Notes: a model not told the origin generated them from the sequence alone. A stretch of 29,870 nt of DNA from DATARH01 sp050246595 (GCA_050246595.1 JBFWVT010000060.1:1-29870), one strand, 5' to 3'. Shown: positions 6,351 through 14,714, numbered from the stretch's first letter. Translations and numbers: made by a program.

Positions 6351-8399
6351 ATGAACCGACCGCTCTTAACGGAATCCGAGCTTGCGCCGGGCCGGCCAGG
6401 AATTGCGCCGACTTGGACATCGAGCGCGAAAGACATGGTCACGACGACGATCGCGCCCAGCCGAGTTTGGGGGACCATCGGGCACGGAATTATCAATGAG
6501 GTCTATTGGCCAACCGCCGGCCGACCACAAATCCGCGATCTCGGTTTTATCATCGCCAGCCGATCCAACTGGCACGAGGTGAAGCGCATCGCCCGCTATC
6601 GGCTGTCGCTCCCCGAGCCGTATATCCCACTTCCCCGGATTGTGCATGAGGGGGAGGGGTATTGTCTTGAGCTGGAGGTTTCTCCGGACCCGCTGCGCGA
6701 CGTTCTTCTGGTACGGTTCCAGCTTACCGGTGATGATGTGAAGCTGTATGTCTTGCTCGCGCCACACCTCGACGGCAGCGGCTTGCACAATAATGCGCGC
6801 GCGGACAGCGATCTGCGGGCCTGGAAGGATGGCAACGCACTTCATCTCGCCAGCAATTGCGGCTTTTCCCGGACCAGTGCCGGTTATGTCGGAGCTTCCG
6901 ACGGGTGGCAGGATTTTTCTCGCAACGGCAGCATGCGATGGAGTTTTGCTGAGGCCCTGGACGGCAATGTCGCGTTGATGGGGGAGTTGGCAGCGGACGA
7001 GGGTGTCCTGGCATTGGCGTTCGCCGACAGCCCGGAAGGCGCGAGTACCTTGGCGCATTCCAGCCTTCACGTCGGATTTGACGTGGTGCGTCGCGCCACT
7101 TTCGCTCAATGGGAAGCATGGGGAAAGGATCTGGTAATTCCGGACGCACCGGAGGAGGTTCGACGGGAGGCCTTTCTTTCTGCGATGGTTTTAAAGGTGC
7201 ACCAAGGCCGCACGTATCCGGGAGCGGTGATCGCGAGCCTGAGCGTGCCGTGGGGCAATACCAGTGACAATCACGGGGGTTACCATCTGGTCTGGATGCG
7301 GGACGCCGTCGAGGCCGGGCTCGCCCTGCTCTCAGTCGGCCAGGTAGACGATGTAAGGCGCATGCTCGCCTATGCTATGGCGACGCAGCGCGCCGATGGT
7401 GGATGGCCACAGAACGGCTTACCCGATGGGCGGGCGTTCTGGGCGGGAGTCCAACTGGACGAGGTCGGTTTCCCGATCTTGCTCGCGGCGAAACTTGACG
7501 AAAATGGTGCGCTTGACGGGCTCAAGGGCGTCGCTGCGATGATCCTCGCCGCCGCCGGTTATTTGGCGCGCAACGGTCCGATCAGCCCGCAGGATCGCTG
7601 GGAAGAGAACCCCGGGATCAGCCCGTTCACACTGGGGATCGAGATCGTCGCCCTGGTTGCCGCTGCGGATCGCCTGCCGGCCGCAGACCGGCTTTATGCG
7701 CTCTCGCTCGCCGATTATTGGAACGAACGGCTCGAAGACTGGACCTATGTCGAGAGCGGCGGTTTCATCGAGGAATTCGGTGTCGCGGGCCATTACGTCC
7801 GCATTGCACCGTCGATGGCGGATGGCGGGCTGTGCGGACGGGTCAATGTCCGCAACCGGGTGGGGGAGGGTGTCCCCGCCGTCAGCCTGATCGGTATGGA
7901 ATACCTTTACCTGCCCCGCCTGGGTCTGCGTGACCCCAGGGACCCGCGCATCCAGAACACGTTGAAGATCACCGACAGCGTCCTCAAGGTCGAGACGCCG
8001 CACGGCATCGCCTATCACCGCTATAACGCCGACGGCTACGGCGAGCACGAGGATGGGCGCGCCTTCGACGGCACCGGCATCGGCCGTGCCTGGCCGCTGC
8101 TCACCGGCGAGCGCGGCTATCTTGATGTCCTGCTGGGTATCGATCCGCTGCCCTATCTGGAGATGATGACGCGAATGACCGGACCGGGGGGCCTCATTCC
8201 GGAACAGGTCTGGGATGGGCCGGCAATATCCGCACGCGGGCTCGAACCCGGCAAGCCGACGGGCAGCGCCATGCCTCTCGTTTGGGCGCACGCGGAATTT
8301 CTGAACCTGCTGGCGGCGCGGCATTACGGACGCCCGCCGAAACTGCTCGCCAGCGTCGAGCAGCGCTATCAGGCGAGGCGGCCGGTAGCGGCGACGTGA
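6351..8399 (+). CDS. GH15 glucan 1,4-alpha-glucosidase, shortened by an in-frame TGA
   Basis: The readable product is 682 residues. An N-terminal glucodextranase-N-like beta domain (about 1-260) is followed by an (alpha/alpha)6 GH15 catalytic domain. Signatures are VWGTIGHGIINEVYWPT, WGNTSDNHGGYHLVWMRDA and RWEENPGISPFTLGIE, with the presumed general acid in E418/E419, and GGLIPEQVWDGP, with the presumed base E618. The enzyme removes glucose from the non-reducing ends of starch, glycogen or dextrins. ATG 6351 is chosen for the AAGGTG ahead of it; ATGs and a TTG further upstream (6318, 6282) are alternatives. No signal peptide is seen, so it probably acts on internal glycogen. The TGA at 8397-8399 sits where relatives have Trp, and the missing tail lies in the same frame downstream, so activity or stability may be affected. 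Confidence 0.85.
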   Translation: MNRPLLTESELAPGRPGIAPTWTSSAKDMVTTTIAPSRVWGTIGHGIINEVYWPTAGRPQIRDLGFIIASRSNWHEVKRIARYRLSLPEPYIPLPRIVHEGEGYCLELEVSPDPLRDVLLVRFQLTGDDVKLYVLLAPHLDGSGLHNNARADSDLRAWKDGNALHLASNCGFSRTSAGYVGASDGWQDFSRNGSMRWSFAEALDGNVALMGELAADEGVLALAFADSPEGASTLAHSSLHVGFDVVRRATFAQWEAWGKDLVIPDAPEEVRREAFLSAMVLKVHQGRTYPGAVIASLSVPWGNTSDNHGGYHLVWMRDAVEAGLALLSVGQVDDVRRMLAYAMATQRADGGWPQNGLPDGRAFWAGVQLDEVGFPILLAAKLDENGALDGLKGVAAMILAAAGYLARNGPISPQDRWEENPGISPFTLGIEIVALVAAADRLPAADRLYALSLADYWNERLEDWTYVESGGFIEEFGVAGHYVRIAPSMADGGLCGRVNVRNRVGEGVPAVSLIGMEYLYLPRLGLRDPRDPRIQNTLKITDSVLKVETPHGIAYHRYNADGYGEHEDGRAFDGTGIGRAWPLLTGERGYLDVLLGIDPLPYLEMMTRMTGPGGLIPEQVWDGPAISARGLEPGKPTGSAMPLVWAHAEFLNLLAARHYGRPPKLLASVEQRYQARRPVAAT

Positions 8400-8735
8400 C
8401 ATTGGCGGCACACGGAGCCGTTCGCCCGGCTGCCTTGCGGCCGCGATCTCCTGATCGAAAACGCCGCCGCTTTCCGCTTGCATTATGGCTTCGACGGCTG
8501 GCGGGACGTGACCGACAGGCAGTCCGAGCCGCAGGGGCTCGGCATGCACGGCGTCCGTCTGAATGCCGACGTTCTTTTGGGTCATGCGACGATCGAGTTT
8601 TCCCTCTACTTCCCCGAGAGCGATTCCTGGGAAGGGGAGGATCATCATATTGCCCTGAGGGAGACCGGCTACACGGCTCCGCTGGCCAAGGCGGCGCCAC
8701 TCCGACCAGAAGAGACGCCGCTCGGAGATAGTTGA
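8400..8735 (+). pseudogene. C-terminal domain of the GH15 glucoamylase, separated by a nonsense codon
   Basis: In the same frame as the glucoamylase, immediately after its TGA, the translation continues HWRHTEPFARLPCGRDLLIE, then FRLHYGFDGWRDVTDR, GLGMHGVRLNADVL and SWEGEDHHIAL to a stop at 8733. This matches the usual C-terminal beta domain of proteobacterial glucoamylases of about 790-800 residues. Reading TGA as Trp gives 794 residues, the expected full length. No ribosome site supports independent translation. Causes could be a recent TGG to TGA mutation, a sequencing error or read-through. Confidence 0.8.
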
Positions 8736-8745
8736 TCCGGATCAA
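8732..8745. promoter_or_regulatory. FNR/FixK-type box TTGATCCGGATCAA
   Basis: A perfect 14-bp palindrome matching the alphaproteobacterial FNR/FixK consensus TTGATnnnnATCAA. It is centred 72 bp before the ATG at 8811 and overlaps the end of the glucoamylase remnant. It is the likely oxygen-responsive control point of the 8811-10223 unit. Confidence 0.75.
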
Positions 8746-8810
8746 TGTCCCGCGTTGTCGCGCGGCTGCGGTAGCGTCGCGATCATGCCTTTCCACGCGA
8801 GGAGGGATGC

Positions 8811-9044
8811 ATGATCCGCAATCTTCGGGCGCTGCCGTCACCGTTGAGCGAGAAAGACGCCGCGGTGCGCCGTGATCTGCTGCGCCAGCTTGCCGCTTGG
8901 TACCGTGCCCAAGCCGAACGCGCCGGTAGCCTCTGGGTTTGGGAGGCCCGATTGCAGCGGGCGGAAGATCTCGAAGCGCAAGCGGCGGCATTAGTAAACT
9001 CGTTGCCGGACCATCATGCCCGCTCCTGGCGGAAGACGTTATGA
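8811..9044 (+). CDS. Small hypothetical helical protein downstream of an FNR box
   Basis: A 77-residue charged protein (LSEKDAAVRRDLLRQLAAWY, then AERAGSLWVWEARLQRAEDL) predicted to be almost wholly helical, with no membrane segment or signal peptide. The ribosome site GAGGAGGG before the ATG is strong. It lies between an FNR-type box and the Old Yellow Enzyme gene, so it may be the first gene of that unit (57 bp gap). I recognise no named family. Its good translation signals and position argue that it is real. Confidence 0.7.
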   Translation: MIRNLRALPSPLSEKDAAVRRDLLRQLAAWYRAQAERAGSLWVWEARLQRAEDLEAQAAALVNSLPDHHARSWRKTL

Positions 9045-9101
9045 GGCGAGATCTCGCCGCGGTGCTGACGGTAGCATCCCCCAATTGCCGTGGAATTGCG
9101 A

Positions 9102-10223
9102 ATGACCTCACACCTGTTTTCGCCGTTAACGATCGGCGGTCTCACCCTGGTCAACCGCATCGCGGTGTCGCCGATGTGCCAGTATAGCGCCGAGAACGGC
9201 GCGGCAAATGATTGGCATCTTCAGCACCTGGGTTCGCTGTCGCTATCGGGCGCCGGGCTTGTCATTGTCGAGCAGACGGCGGTCGAACCGGCGGGTCGCA
9301 TCAGTTACGGCTGTCTCGGCCTCTATTCCGACGCCAATGAGGAGGCGCTGGCACGTGTTGTTGGCTTCTGCCGCCGCGCGGGTGCGGCGGCACTCGGCAT
9401 TCAGCTTGCCCATTCCGGCCGCAAGGGTTCGGCGAAACTGCCCTGGGAGGGCGGCGGGCCGCTTCCCACGGACGCCGGTGCCTGGGCGACGGCAGCCCCA
9501 TCCGCCCTCCCGTTCGACAACCGTTGGCCGGTCCCGCAAGCACTCGACGAGATCGGATTGACGCGTATTCGCGACGCCCATATGGAGGCGGCAAGGCGCG
9601 CGGAGAGGTTGGGTTTCGACCTGGTCGAATTGCTGGCCGCGCATGGTTTTCTGCTGCACAGCTTCCTCTCCCCGATCACCAACCGGCGAACGGATTCCTA
9701 CGGCGGCAACCTGGCTAATCGCATGCGCTATCCGCTCGAAGTGGCCGCCGCGATCCGCGAGGTCTGGCCACGCCGGAAGGCGCTCGGCATGCGCATAACC
9801 GGCACAGACTGGGTTGACGGCGGGATCACACCCGATGAGGCCGGCATATTTGCCGACAAGCTGAGCGGCATCGGCTTCGATTACGTCTGCGTCTCTTCGG
9901 GTGGCATCAGTCCGGCGGCGCGGCCTGCCATTGCGCCGGGCTATCAGGTGCCACTCGCCGCCGCCGTCAAAAAGGCCAGCAGCATTGCAGTGCAGGCAGT
10001 CGGCATGATCGCCGACCCGCGTCAGGCCGAAGCGATTATCGCCGAAGGCCGGGCCGATTGCGTCGCGCTCGCCCGCGCATTCCTCGACGACCCGCGCTGG
10101 GCTTGGCATGCTGCTGCCGCGCTTGGCACCGATGCCATCTATCCGCCACAATACCTGCGCGCCCGCCCGGAACAATGGCCGGGTGCGGCGCTCGCCCACC
10201 CGCATCGCGGTGGTGGGCGCTGA
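9102..10223 (+). CDS. NADH:flavin oxidoreductase, Old Yellow Enzyme family (YqjM-like)
   Basis: A 373-residue FMN-dependent TIM-barrel ene-reductase of the thermophilic-like/YqjM class. It shows LFSPLTIGGLTLVNRI, SPMCQYSAENG with C26 and Y28 at exactly the YqjM positions, LAHSGRKGS, FLSPITNRRTDSYGG and LARAFLDDPRWAW. Relatives use NAD(P)H to reduce activated C=C bonds. The substrate-binding pair is changed: the usual HAAHGY reads LAAHGF, so the first His is L178, H181 is kept and Tyr is F183, hinting at altered substrate or activity. ATG 9102 is preferred over GTG 9090 because YqjM residue numbering then aligns. It runs convergent to the MFS genes, with 6 bp between stop codons. Confidence 0.92.
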   Translation: MTSHLFSPLTIGGLTLVNRIAVSPMCQYSAENGAANDWHLQHLGSLSLSGAGLVIVEQTAVEPAGRISYGCLGLYSDANEEALARVVGFCRRAGAAALGIQLAHSGRKGSAKLPWEGGGPLPTDAGAWATAAPSALPFDNRWPVPQALDEIGLTRIRDAHMEAARRAERLGFDLVELLAAHGFLLHSFLSPITNRRTDSYGGNLANRMRYPLEVAAAIREVWPRRKALGMRITGTDWVDGGITPDEAGIFADKLSGIGFDYVCVSSGGISPAARPAIAPGYQVPLAAAVKKASSIAVQAVGMIADPRQAEAIIAEGRADCVALARAFLDDPRWAWHAAAALGTDAIYPPQYLRARPEQWPGAALAHPHRGGGR

Positions 10224-10229
10224 TGCAGA

Positions 10230-11453
10230 TCACGATTTACTTGTTGTCGGATCAGTGCGCGCGCCGCGCATCGCCCATGCGGCAACAGTCGAGCCGAGCG
10301 CCATCGTGGCGAATGCCGCAGCCCATCCGATGGCGCCGCCTGCACCGCTGAACAGGTCGAGCGCGATACCGACGGCAACCGGACCGGCAAACGCGGCGGT
10401 GTAGCCAATAAAGGCGTAAGCGGCGAGCGCGGTACCGCGTCGCGCCGGATCGGCCGCCGCGACCGCGCCGCTGGAGAGCGCACCGGCATCGGCGATGCTG
10501 GTAATCTGCACCAGCACCAGCAGCGGCAGCACGAGAAGGGTCGGCCCGCCGGCCGTCGCGGCGAGCGCCAGGCACACCAGCACCGAAACGAGGCAGGTCG
10601 CGACGATCACCCGTTTGCCATAACGCAATGTCAGTTCCGCTACGCCGATTGCGACCGGGAATCCGGCCAGCGAGGCAAGACCGGAGATCACCGCGAGCGT
10701 GGGGAGGGCCAGTTCATTGCCGGGGAGGCTGAGCGTCCAGGCGAGATATGCGACAAACCAGGCCCGGACGGCGGACACCTCCCAAATATTGCCGGCGAAG
10801 GCCAGCACATACGCCATCAACGCCCGGTCGCGTAACACCGGACGAAAATCCAGAGCGACGGCGGCGTCCCGCCTCGGCTGCGTGGCGGCGGGCAACAGCG
10901 TGAGCGCCGCGATCGCCAGCAACGGCGCGATCCCGCTCGCGGTGAAGCTCGCCCGCCAGCCGAAAGCCGTATCGACAATCCCGGTGAGAAAGAATGAGCC
11001 GGCGCTGCCGAGTGCGTAGGACGAGGTATAGATCGCGGCGCCGCGTGCGCCGGCTCGGCCCGCAACACGGTCCGCCAGGAGCTTCAACCCCGGCATGTGG
11101 ACGCCGGCGAGCCCCGCGCCGCTCAGGAACCGCAAGACCAGCGCCATCCAAAAGCCGTCTGCGATACCGGCGAAAGTGAAATTCGCCAAGGCGCCAAGCA
11201 GCGAGCAGCCGACAAATACCCAGCGGGCATCGATCTTGTCGGTTGCGCCAGCGAGTATAGGCACACATGCCGCGTAGCCGCCGAAATAGACGCCTCCAAT
11301 CCAGCCCGCCTGGCTCGCGGTCAATCCCCAATCCGCGGTAATCTCGGGCATCACCGCGGCAAATGTCGCCATCGGGGCGAGGTTGGCCATCAAGCCGAAC
11401 GTCAGAACAGTAATTGTTGTACCGCTGCCCGCGGCGCGGCGGATCAGGGCCAT
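10230..11453 (-). CDS. MFS transporter (second of pair)
   Basis: A 407-residue, 12-helix major facilitator transporter. It starts ITVLTFGLMANLAPMATFAA, and the loop 2-3 region reads WIGGVYFGGYAACVPILAGA, then TDKIDARWVFVG in place of the usual G-x3-D-(R/K)-x-G-R. Other helices are clear (LLPLLVLVQITSIADAGALS, FIGYTAAFAGPVAVGIALDL). The substrate cannot be read; it resembles drug/metabolite efflux members. It follows the first MFS gene by 58 bp on the same strand and is probably co-transcribed under the ArsR regulator upstream. The frameshift in the first gene makes the two reading frames continuous. Confidence 0.85.
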   Translation of the reverse strand: MALIRRAAGSGTTITVLTFGLMANLAPMATFAAVMPEITADWGLTASQAGWIGGVYFGGYAACVPILAGATDKIDARWVFVGCSLLGALANFTFAGIADGFWMALVLRFLSGAGLAGVHMPGLKLLADRVAGRAGARGAAIYTSSYALGSAGSFFLTGIVDTAFGWRASFTASGIAPLLAIAALTLLPAATQPRRDAAVALDFRPVLRDRALMAYVLAFAGNIWEVSAVRAWFVAYLAWTLSLPGNELALPTLAVISGLASLAGFPVAIGVAELTLRYGKRVIVATCLVSVLVCLALAATAGGPTLLVLPLLVLVQITSIADAGALSSGAVAAADPARRGTALAAYAFIGYTAAFAGPVAVGIALDLFSGAGGAIGWAAAFATMALGSTVAAWAMRGARTDPTTSKS

Positions 11454-11511
11454 ACCGTCGCCGCCCCACCAGGCTGAACCCGCTCGATTTCGAACCAAGC
11501 CCGATGTGAAC

Positions 11512-12746
11512 TCACCTCGGGCCGCCGGTGGCACCGAACCCCGGCAGGGCAGGGCGACGAAGCCACGCGATCGCGACAAATCCGAGCAGGCCGGTCGCCA
11601 GCGCAAAGACGATGCCCCGCGATAGCCGCCGGTGAGATCGACCGCGATGCCGGCGAGCAGCGGTCCGAGCAATGCGGAGAGGCCCGAGGCGGTGAAAAAT
11701 ACGCCAAGCACCGTGCCGACATTCTGCAGGCCGAAATATTCGATCAGCACCCCCGGAACCGCGGCGATGCGGCTGCCATAGGCGACGCCGAGCAAGACCG
11801 CGAAAATCACCAGCGCGACGTAGGACGACGAGAACAGCCACATGGCGTAGCTGGCAGCCATCATGAAGACCGTCAGTTTGAACAGCGACAACACCCCGAA
11901 CCGGTCGCCGATCGGACCCATCACCACGCGGCCGAGAATACTGGCGCCGCCGATCGCCGAGACGAGCGCCGCAGCCGCGACCTCGCTCGCGCCGTGGTCG
12001 CGGGCAAAGGCTGGAAGGAACACGAAGGGCACAAACAGCGCCGTCGTCGCCAGCACCCAGGAAAGATAGAGCAGCACGAATGCATGTGAGCCAAAAATGG
12101 CCCTGAGCTTCTGTGCGGTGCCGTCGGCCGAGCGCGCAATCGGCGGCGAGGCGACCACGGCGGCACATCCGAGCAGAATGATTGCGGCGCCAATGCCGAA
12201 GATGATGTTCGTTGTGCGCCAGCCATAATGCTGGATCAGCGCCGCGGCGAGCGGCGGAAGCACCATCGTCCCGCATCCGGTACCGGCGGCGGCGATGCCA
12301 AGCGCCGTGTTACGGCGTTGCACGAACCACCCGCCGATAATCGCCAGCGGCGGCAGATAACAGCAGGCGCCACCGATGCCGACGCCGATGCCGTAGATCA
12401 GATAGCAGAGCCAGACATTGTCGGCCAAAGCGGTGAGGCAGAGGCCGGAGCCGAGCGCTAACGCGCCGATCGCGACAATGCGGCTTGGCTCGAAACGGTC
12501 GGCGAGACGCCCGGTCGCCGCTCCCGATGCGTAAAAGACCGCCGCGGTGATCGAGAAGAACGCGGACGCGCCGACGGCATTGGCGTCGAATTCGGCCGCC
12601 ATCGGTTTGAGAAAGACGCCAAAGCTATAGATCACGCCGAACACGACAAAACTGGCGAGAAACGCTGCAGCCACTATGAGCCAGGCGCGTGCTGAATCCG
12701 TTTTGGCAGCCTTCGTTTCTCGGCCCTTGCGATCGTCAATCAACAC
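11512..12746 (-). CDS. MFS transporter (monocarboxylate-porter-like), frameshifted near its 3' end
   Basis: From GTG 12746 the protein reads as an MFS permease: WLIVAAAFLASFVVFGVIYS, FGVFLKPMAAEF, LIYGIGVGIGGACCYLPP, GWFVQRRNTALGIAAAGTG and VMGPIGDRFG. This resembles the MCT/OFA group that carries monocarboxylates. In the last helix, after DLTGGYRG, a C-run (11615-11618, G-run in the coding sense) throws it out of frame. The expected end, IVFALATGLLGFVAIAWLRR, is found in another frame, ending at 11512. As written, the frame instead runs into the second MFS gene without a stop. GGAG lies 10 bases before the GTG, and an ArsR gene is divergent. Confidence 0.72.
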
Positions 12747-12869
12747 GCAGCGACAGCTCCAAAGCGCGCACCTCGGATAGACGTGGGCCGGAATGGCCAG
12801 GCTTGTCACGCCCCATCGCTTCGGCCCCGGCCGAAGCATCTTGTCTCCGATCGGTGCTATGCTGGCGCG

Positions 12870-13556
12870 ATGACCACTGCATCCTCTATTGCTGAAATCG
12901 CTGCGCTGGTTGGGGACCCGGCGCGAGCGAACATGCTCCTGGCCCTGATGGATGGCCGAGCGTTGACCGCGAGCGAACTCGCCTATGCCGCGCGGATCAC
13001 GCCGCCGACCGCGAGCGGGCATCTGGGCAAACTCGTCGGAGCCAGGCTGCTCGCGCTGGAAAAGCAAGGCCGGCACCGCTATTTCCGCCTCGCCTCGCCG
13101 GCGGTCGCCGAGTTGCTTGAGGGTCTGATGGCGGTAGCAGTGGATGGGGCGCCCCGGTATCGCCCGAGCTCATGCGGCGACGAGGCGCTACGCCGGGCGA
13201 GGACGTGTTATGATCATCTTGCAGGCCGTCTGGGTGTAGCGCTGGCCGATACCCTCCTCTCACGCGGGCATATCGTCCTGGACGAGGATGCCGGGCAAAT
13301 TACCCCTGATGGTGGCCGGTTTTTTGCCGAATTTGGTCTTGACCTTGCCTGTGCGGAGAGCCGTCGGCGCCGTTTTTGCCGGCCATGTCTGGATTGGAGT
13401 GAGCGGCGGCGGCACCTCGGAGGTGCGGTCGGAACGGCACTGGCCGGACGCTGCTTCGAACTTGGCTGGATCGAGCGGATAAAAGGGAGCCGCGCCGTGA
13501 CAATCACCTCCTCGGGGCGCAACGGCCTGCTTACGACTTTCTCTATCGCAATTTAG
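12870..13556 (+). CDS. ArsR-family winged-helix transcriptional regulator
   Basis: A 228-residue regulator. The N-terminal winged helix is typical of ArsR: IAALVGDPARANMLLALMDG, then RALTASELAYAARITPPTAS (recognition helix region) and LGKLVGARLLALEKQGRHRY (wing). The C-terminal half (CYDHLAGRLGVALADTLL, then RPCLDWSERRRHLGGAVG) is an extension shared with larger ArsR proteins and holds Cys residues that might sense metal or redox. ATG 12870 starts the domain directly; the longer open frame upstream lacks family features. It is divergent from the MFS pair across 123 bp, so it probably represses those genes and itself. Confidence 0.88.
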   Translation: MTTASSIAEIAALVGDPARANMLLALMDGRALTASELAYAARITPPTASGHLGKLVGARLLALEKQGRHRYFRLASPAVAELLEGLMAVAVDGAPRYRPSSCGDEALRRARTCYDHLAGRLGVALADTLLSRGHIVLDEDAGQITPDGGRFFAEFGLDLACAESRRRRFCRPCLDWSERRRHLGGAVGTALAGRCFELGWIERIKGSRAVTITSSGRNGLLTTFSIAI

Positions 13557-13560
13557 AGCG

Positions 13561-13580
13561 GCCCGGATAAATATCCGGGC
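13561..13580. terminator. Hairpin between convergent ArsR and Crp/Fnr genes
   Basis: GCCCGGAT (13561-13568) and ATCCGGGC (13573-13580) form a perfect 8-bp stem with loop AAAT, 4 bp after the ArsR stop and 57 bp past the end of the convergent Crp/Fnr gene. No T-run follows on either strand, so termination efficiency is uncertain. Confidence 0.5.
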
Positions 13581-13637
13581 TGAGGGATGACGCAGTCCCG
13601 AGCGTTGCCTGCTTGGCTCGGATGGATGCCTTTGCCT

Positions 13638-14408
13638 TCAGGGAAGACCCGGGATTCGGCTCCGGGCCAGATAATCGCTTTCAAAACCGGCGAGCTGCGT
13701 CAGCGACTCGAGATCCACCACGGTCAGACGATGGTCTTCGAGGGTGACAAGCCCTTCTTCCCGCATTGACCGCAGCATCCGGCTGACGTGCGGGCCACTC
13801 AGGCCAAGCACATCCGCGATCAGCTCCTGGGTCAGCGGAAGAACGTAGGACAGCTCGTCGGCGAGTCCAACCGACCGCAGCCGCGTCAATAGCTCAAGGA
13901 TCAGGTGCGCCAACCGCTCATACGCGGATCGGCGGCCGATATCGACGATGCGTTCGCCATAGATCGCAGCCTCGCGCGCCGCCATCCAGTAGAGGGCGAT
14001 AGCGACGCGGGGGAACCTCGCGAACAGATCGTAGAATGCCGCGAACGGCACCGTCGCGACAACCACATCGGTAAGGCTGCCCGTCGCGTTGACCGCATTC
14101 TCAAAGCACGAGGCGGGAAAGCCGATCAGATCGCCCGGCAATCCGAAACTCAACAGCTGGCGCTTGCCATCCGGGAGGATCTTGTATCGCCAGACAAAGC
14201 CGCTGCACAGGATGAAGACGCTCCGATACGGGCGGCCTTGAGCGATAATGTCGCGGTGGTGATCGATCTGCCGCCGCGACCCGTGGAGGTCGCGAAGAAA
14301 CGAGATCTCGGCCGGCGACAGCGGAAGATACGAGCTGATTTTGTCGATTAGCGGAAACGTCTCTCCGGGGTTTTCCGCCAGCCTAGGGGCCGCCGCTGTT
14401 CGCGCCAT
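13638..14408 (-). CDS. Crp/Fnr-family transcriptional regulator
   Basis: A 256-residue protein with an N-terminal cyclic-nucleotide-binding-like beta roll (IIAQGRPYRSVFILCSGFVW, then LLSFGLPGDLIGFPASCF), a dimerisation helix and a C-terminal HTH (PLTQELIADVLGLSGPHVSR, then MLRSMREEGLVTL). ATG 14408 is preferred because GGAGCGAGG precedes it. The cysteine cluster that holds [4Fe-4S] in FNR is absent, so any oxygen signal must be indirect, as with FixK, or use another ligand. The recognition helix reads GPHVSRML; the FNR equivalent is VETISRLL, so S and R are kept but the Glu is Pro. An FNR-type box lies 57-70 bp upstream of the start, consistent with autoregulation. Confidence 0.9.
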   Translation of the reverse strand: MARTAAAPRLAENPGETFPLIDKISSYLPLSPAEISFLRDLHGSRRQIDHHRDIIAQGRPYRSVFILCSGFVWRYKILPDGKRQLLSFGLPGDLIGFPASCFENAVNATGSLTDVVVATVPFAAFYDLFARFPRVAIALYWMAAREAAIYGERIVDIGRRSAYERLAHLILELLTRLRSVGLADELSYVLPLTQELIADVLGLSGPHVSRMLRSMREEGLVTLEDHRLTVVDLESLTQLAGFESDYLARSRIPGLP

Positions 14409-14464
14409 ACCTCGCTCCTGTGTCCGCCGCTTCACCGGATTGTTGCCGCGGCGACAAACGATCA

Positions 14465-14478
14465 TTGATCGGGATCAA
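14465..14478. promoter_or_regulatory. FNR/FixK-type box TTGATCGGGATCAA
   Basis: TTGAT and ATCAA arms are perfect around CGGG. The box lies in the divergent region between the Crp/Fnr gene (centre 64 bp from its ATG) and the small-protein/OsmC/Usp side (centre 99 bp from ATG 14571). It may control both directions. Confidence 0.75.
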
Positions 14479-14570
14479 TGTCCGGTGTTGTGGCGGTGCT
14501 CCGCTGCAACGCCGAGTATGACCAGGCACATAGTTTATCAAGCGCACACTTCCAACTCGGGAGCGGCAAA

Positions 14571-14714
14571 ATGACGACAATCCTTTACGGCGCGGAATGG
14601 GTCCACGCCGCCGCAATGGCAGCCTTGTTGACGCTTACGCTGCTGCGCCACCACCTCTTTACCCGCCTTGCACCGGCTCGCCACCGCCGCCGGCGAACGG
14701 CGCCCAAAGTTTGA
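14571..14714 (+). CDS. 47-residue single-pass membrane peptide
   Basis: The peptide reads MTTILYGAEWVHAAAMAALL, then TLTLLRHHLF and an Arg-rich tail. It has one predicted membrane helix (about residues 10-27) followed by positive charge, so the C-terminus should face the cytoplasm. GGGAGCGG precedes the ATG at a suitable distance, and an FNR-type box lies upstream. No family recognised; small membrane peptides of this type are often missed in annotation. Confidence 0.5.
   Translation: MTTILYGAEWVHAAAMAALLTLTLLRHHLFTRLAPARHRRRRTAPKV

Noticed and set aside
7419..8648. 409-codon open frame on the minus strand
   Set aside because: Antisense shadow of the GH15 glucoamylase; no motifs.
12747..13076. 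N-terminal extension of the long MFS frame beyond GTG 12746
   Set aside because: It lies antisense to the ArsR gene and its divergent promoter and has no membrane helices.
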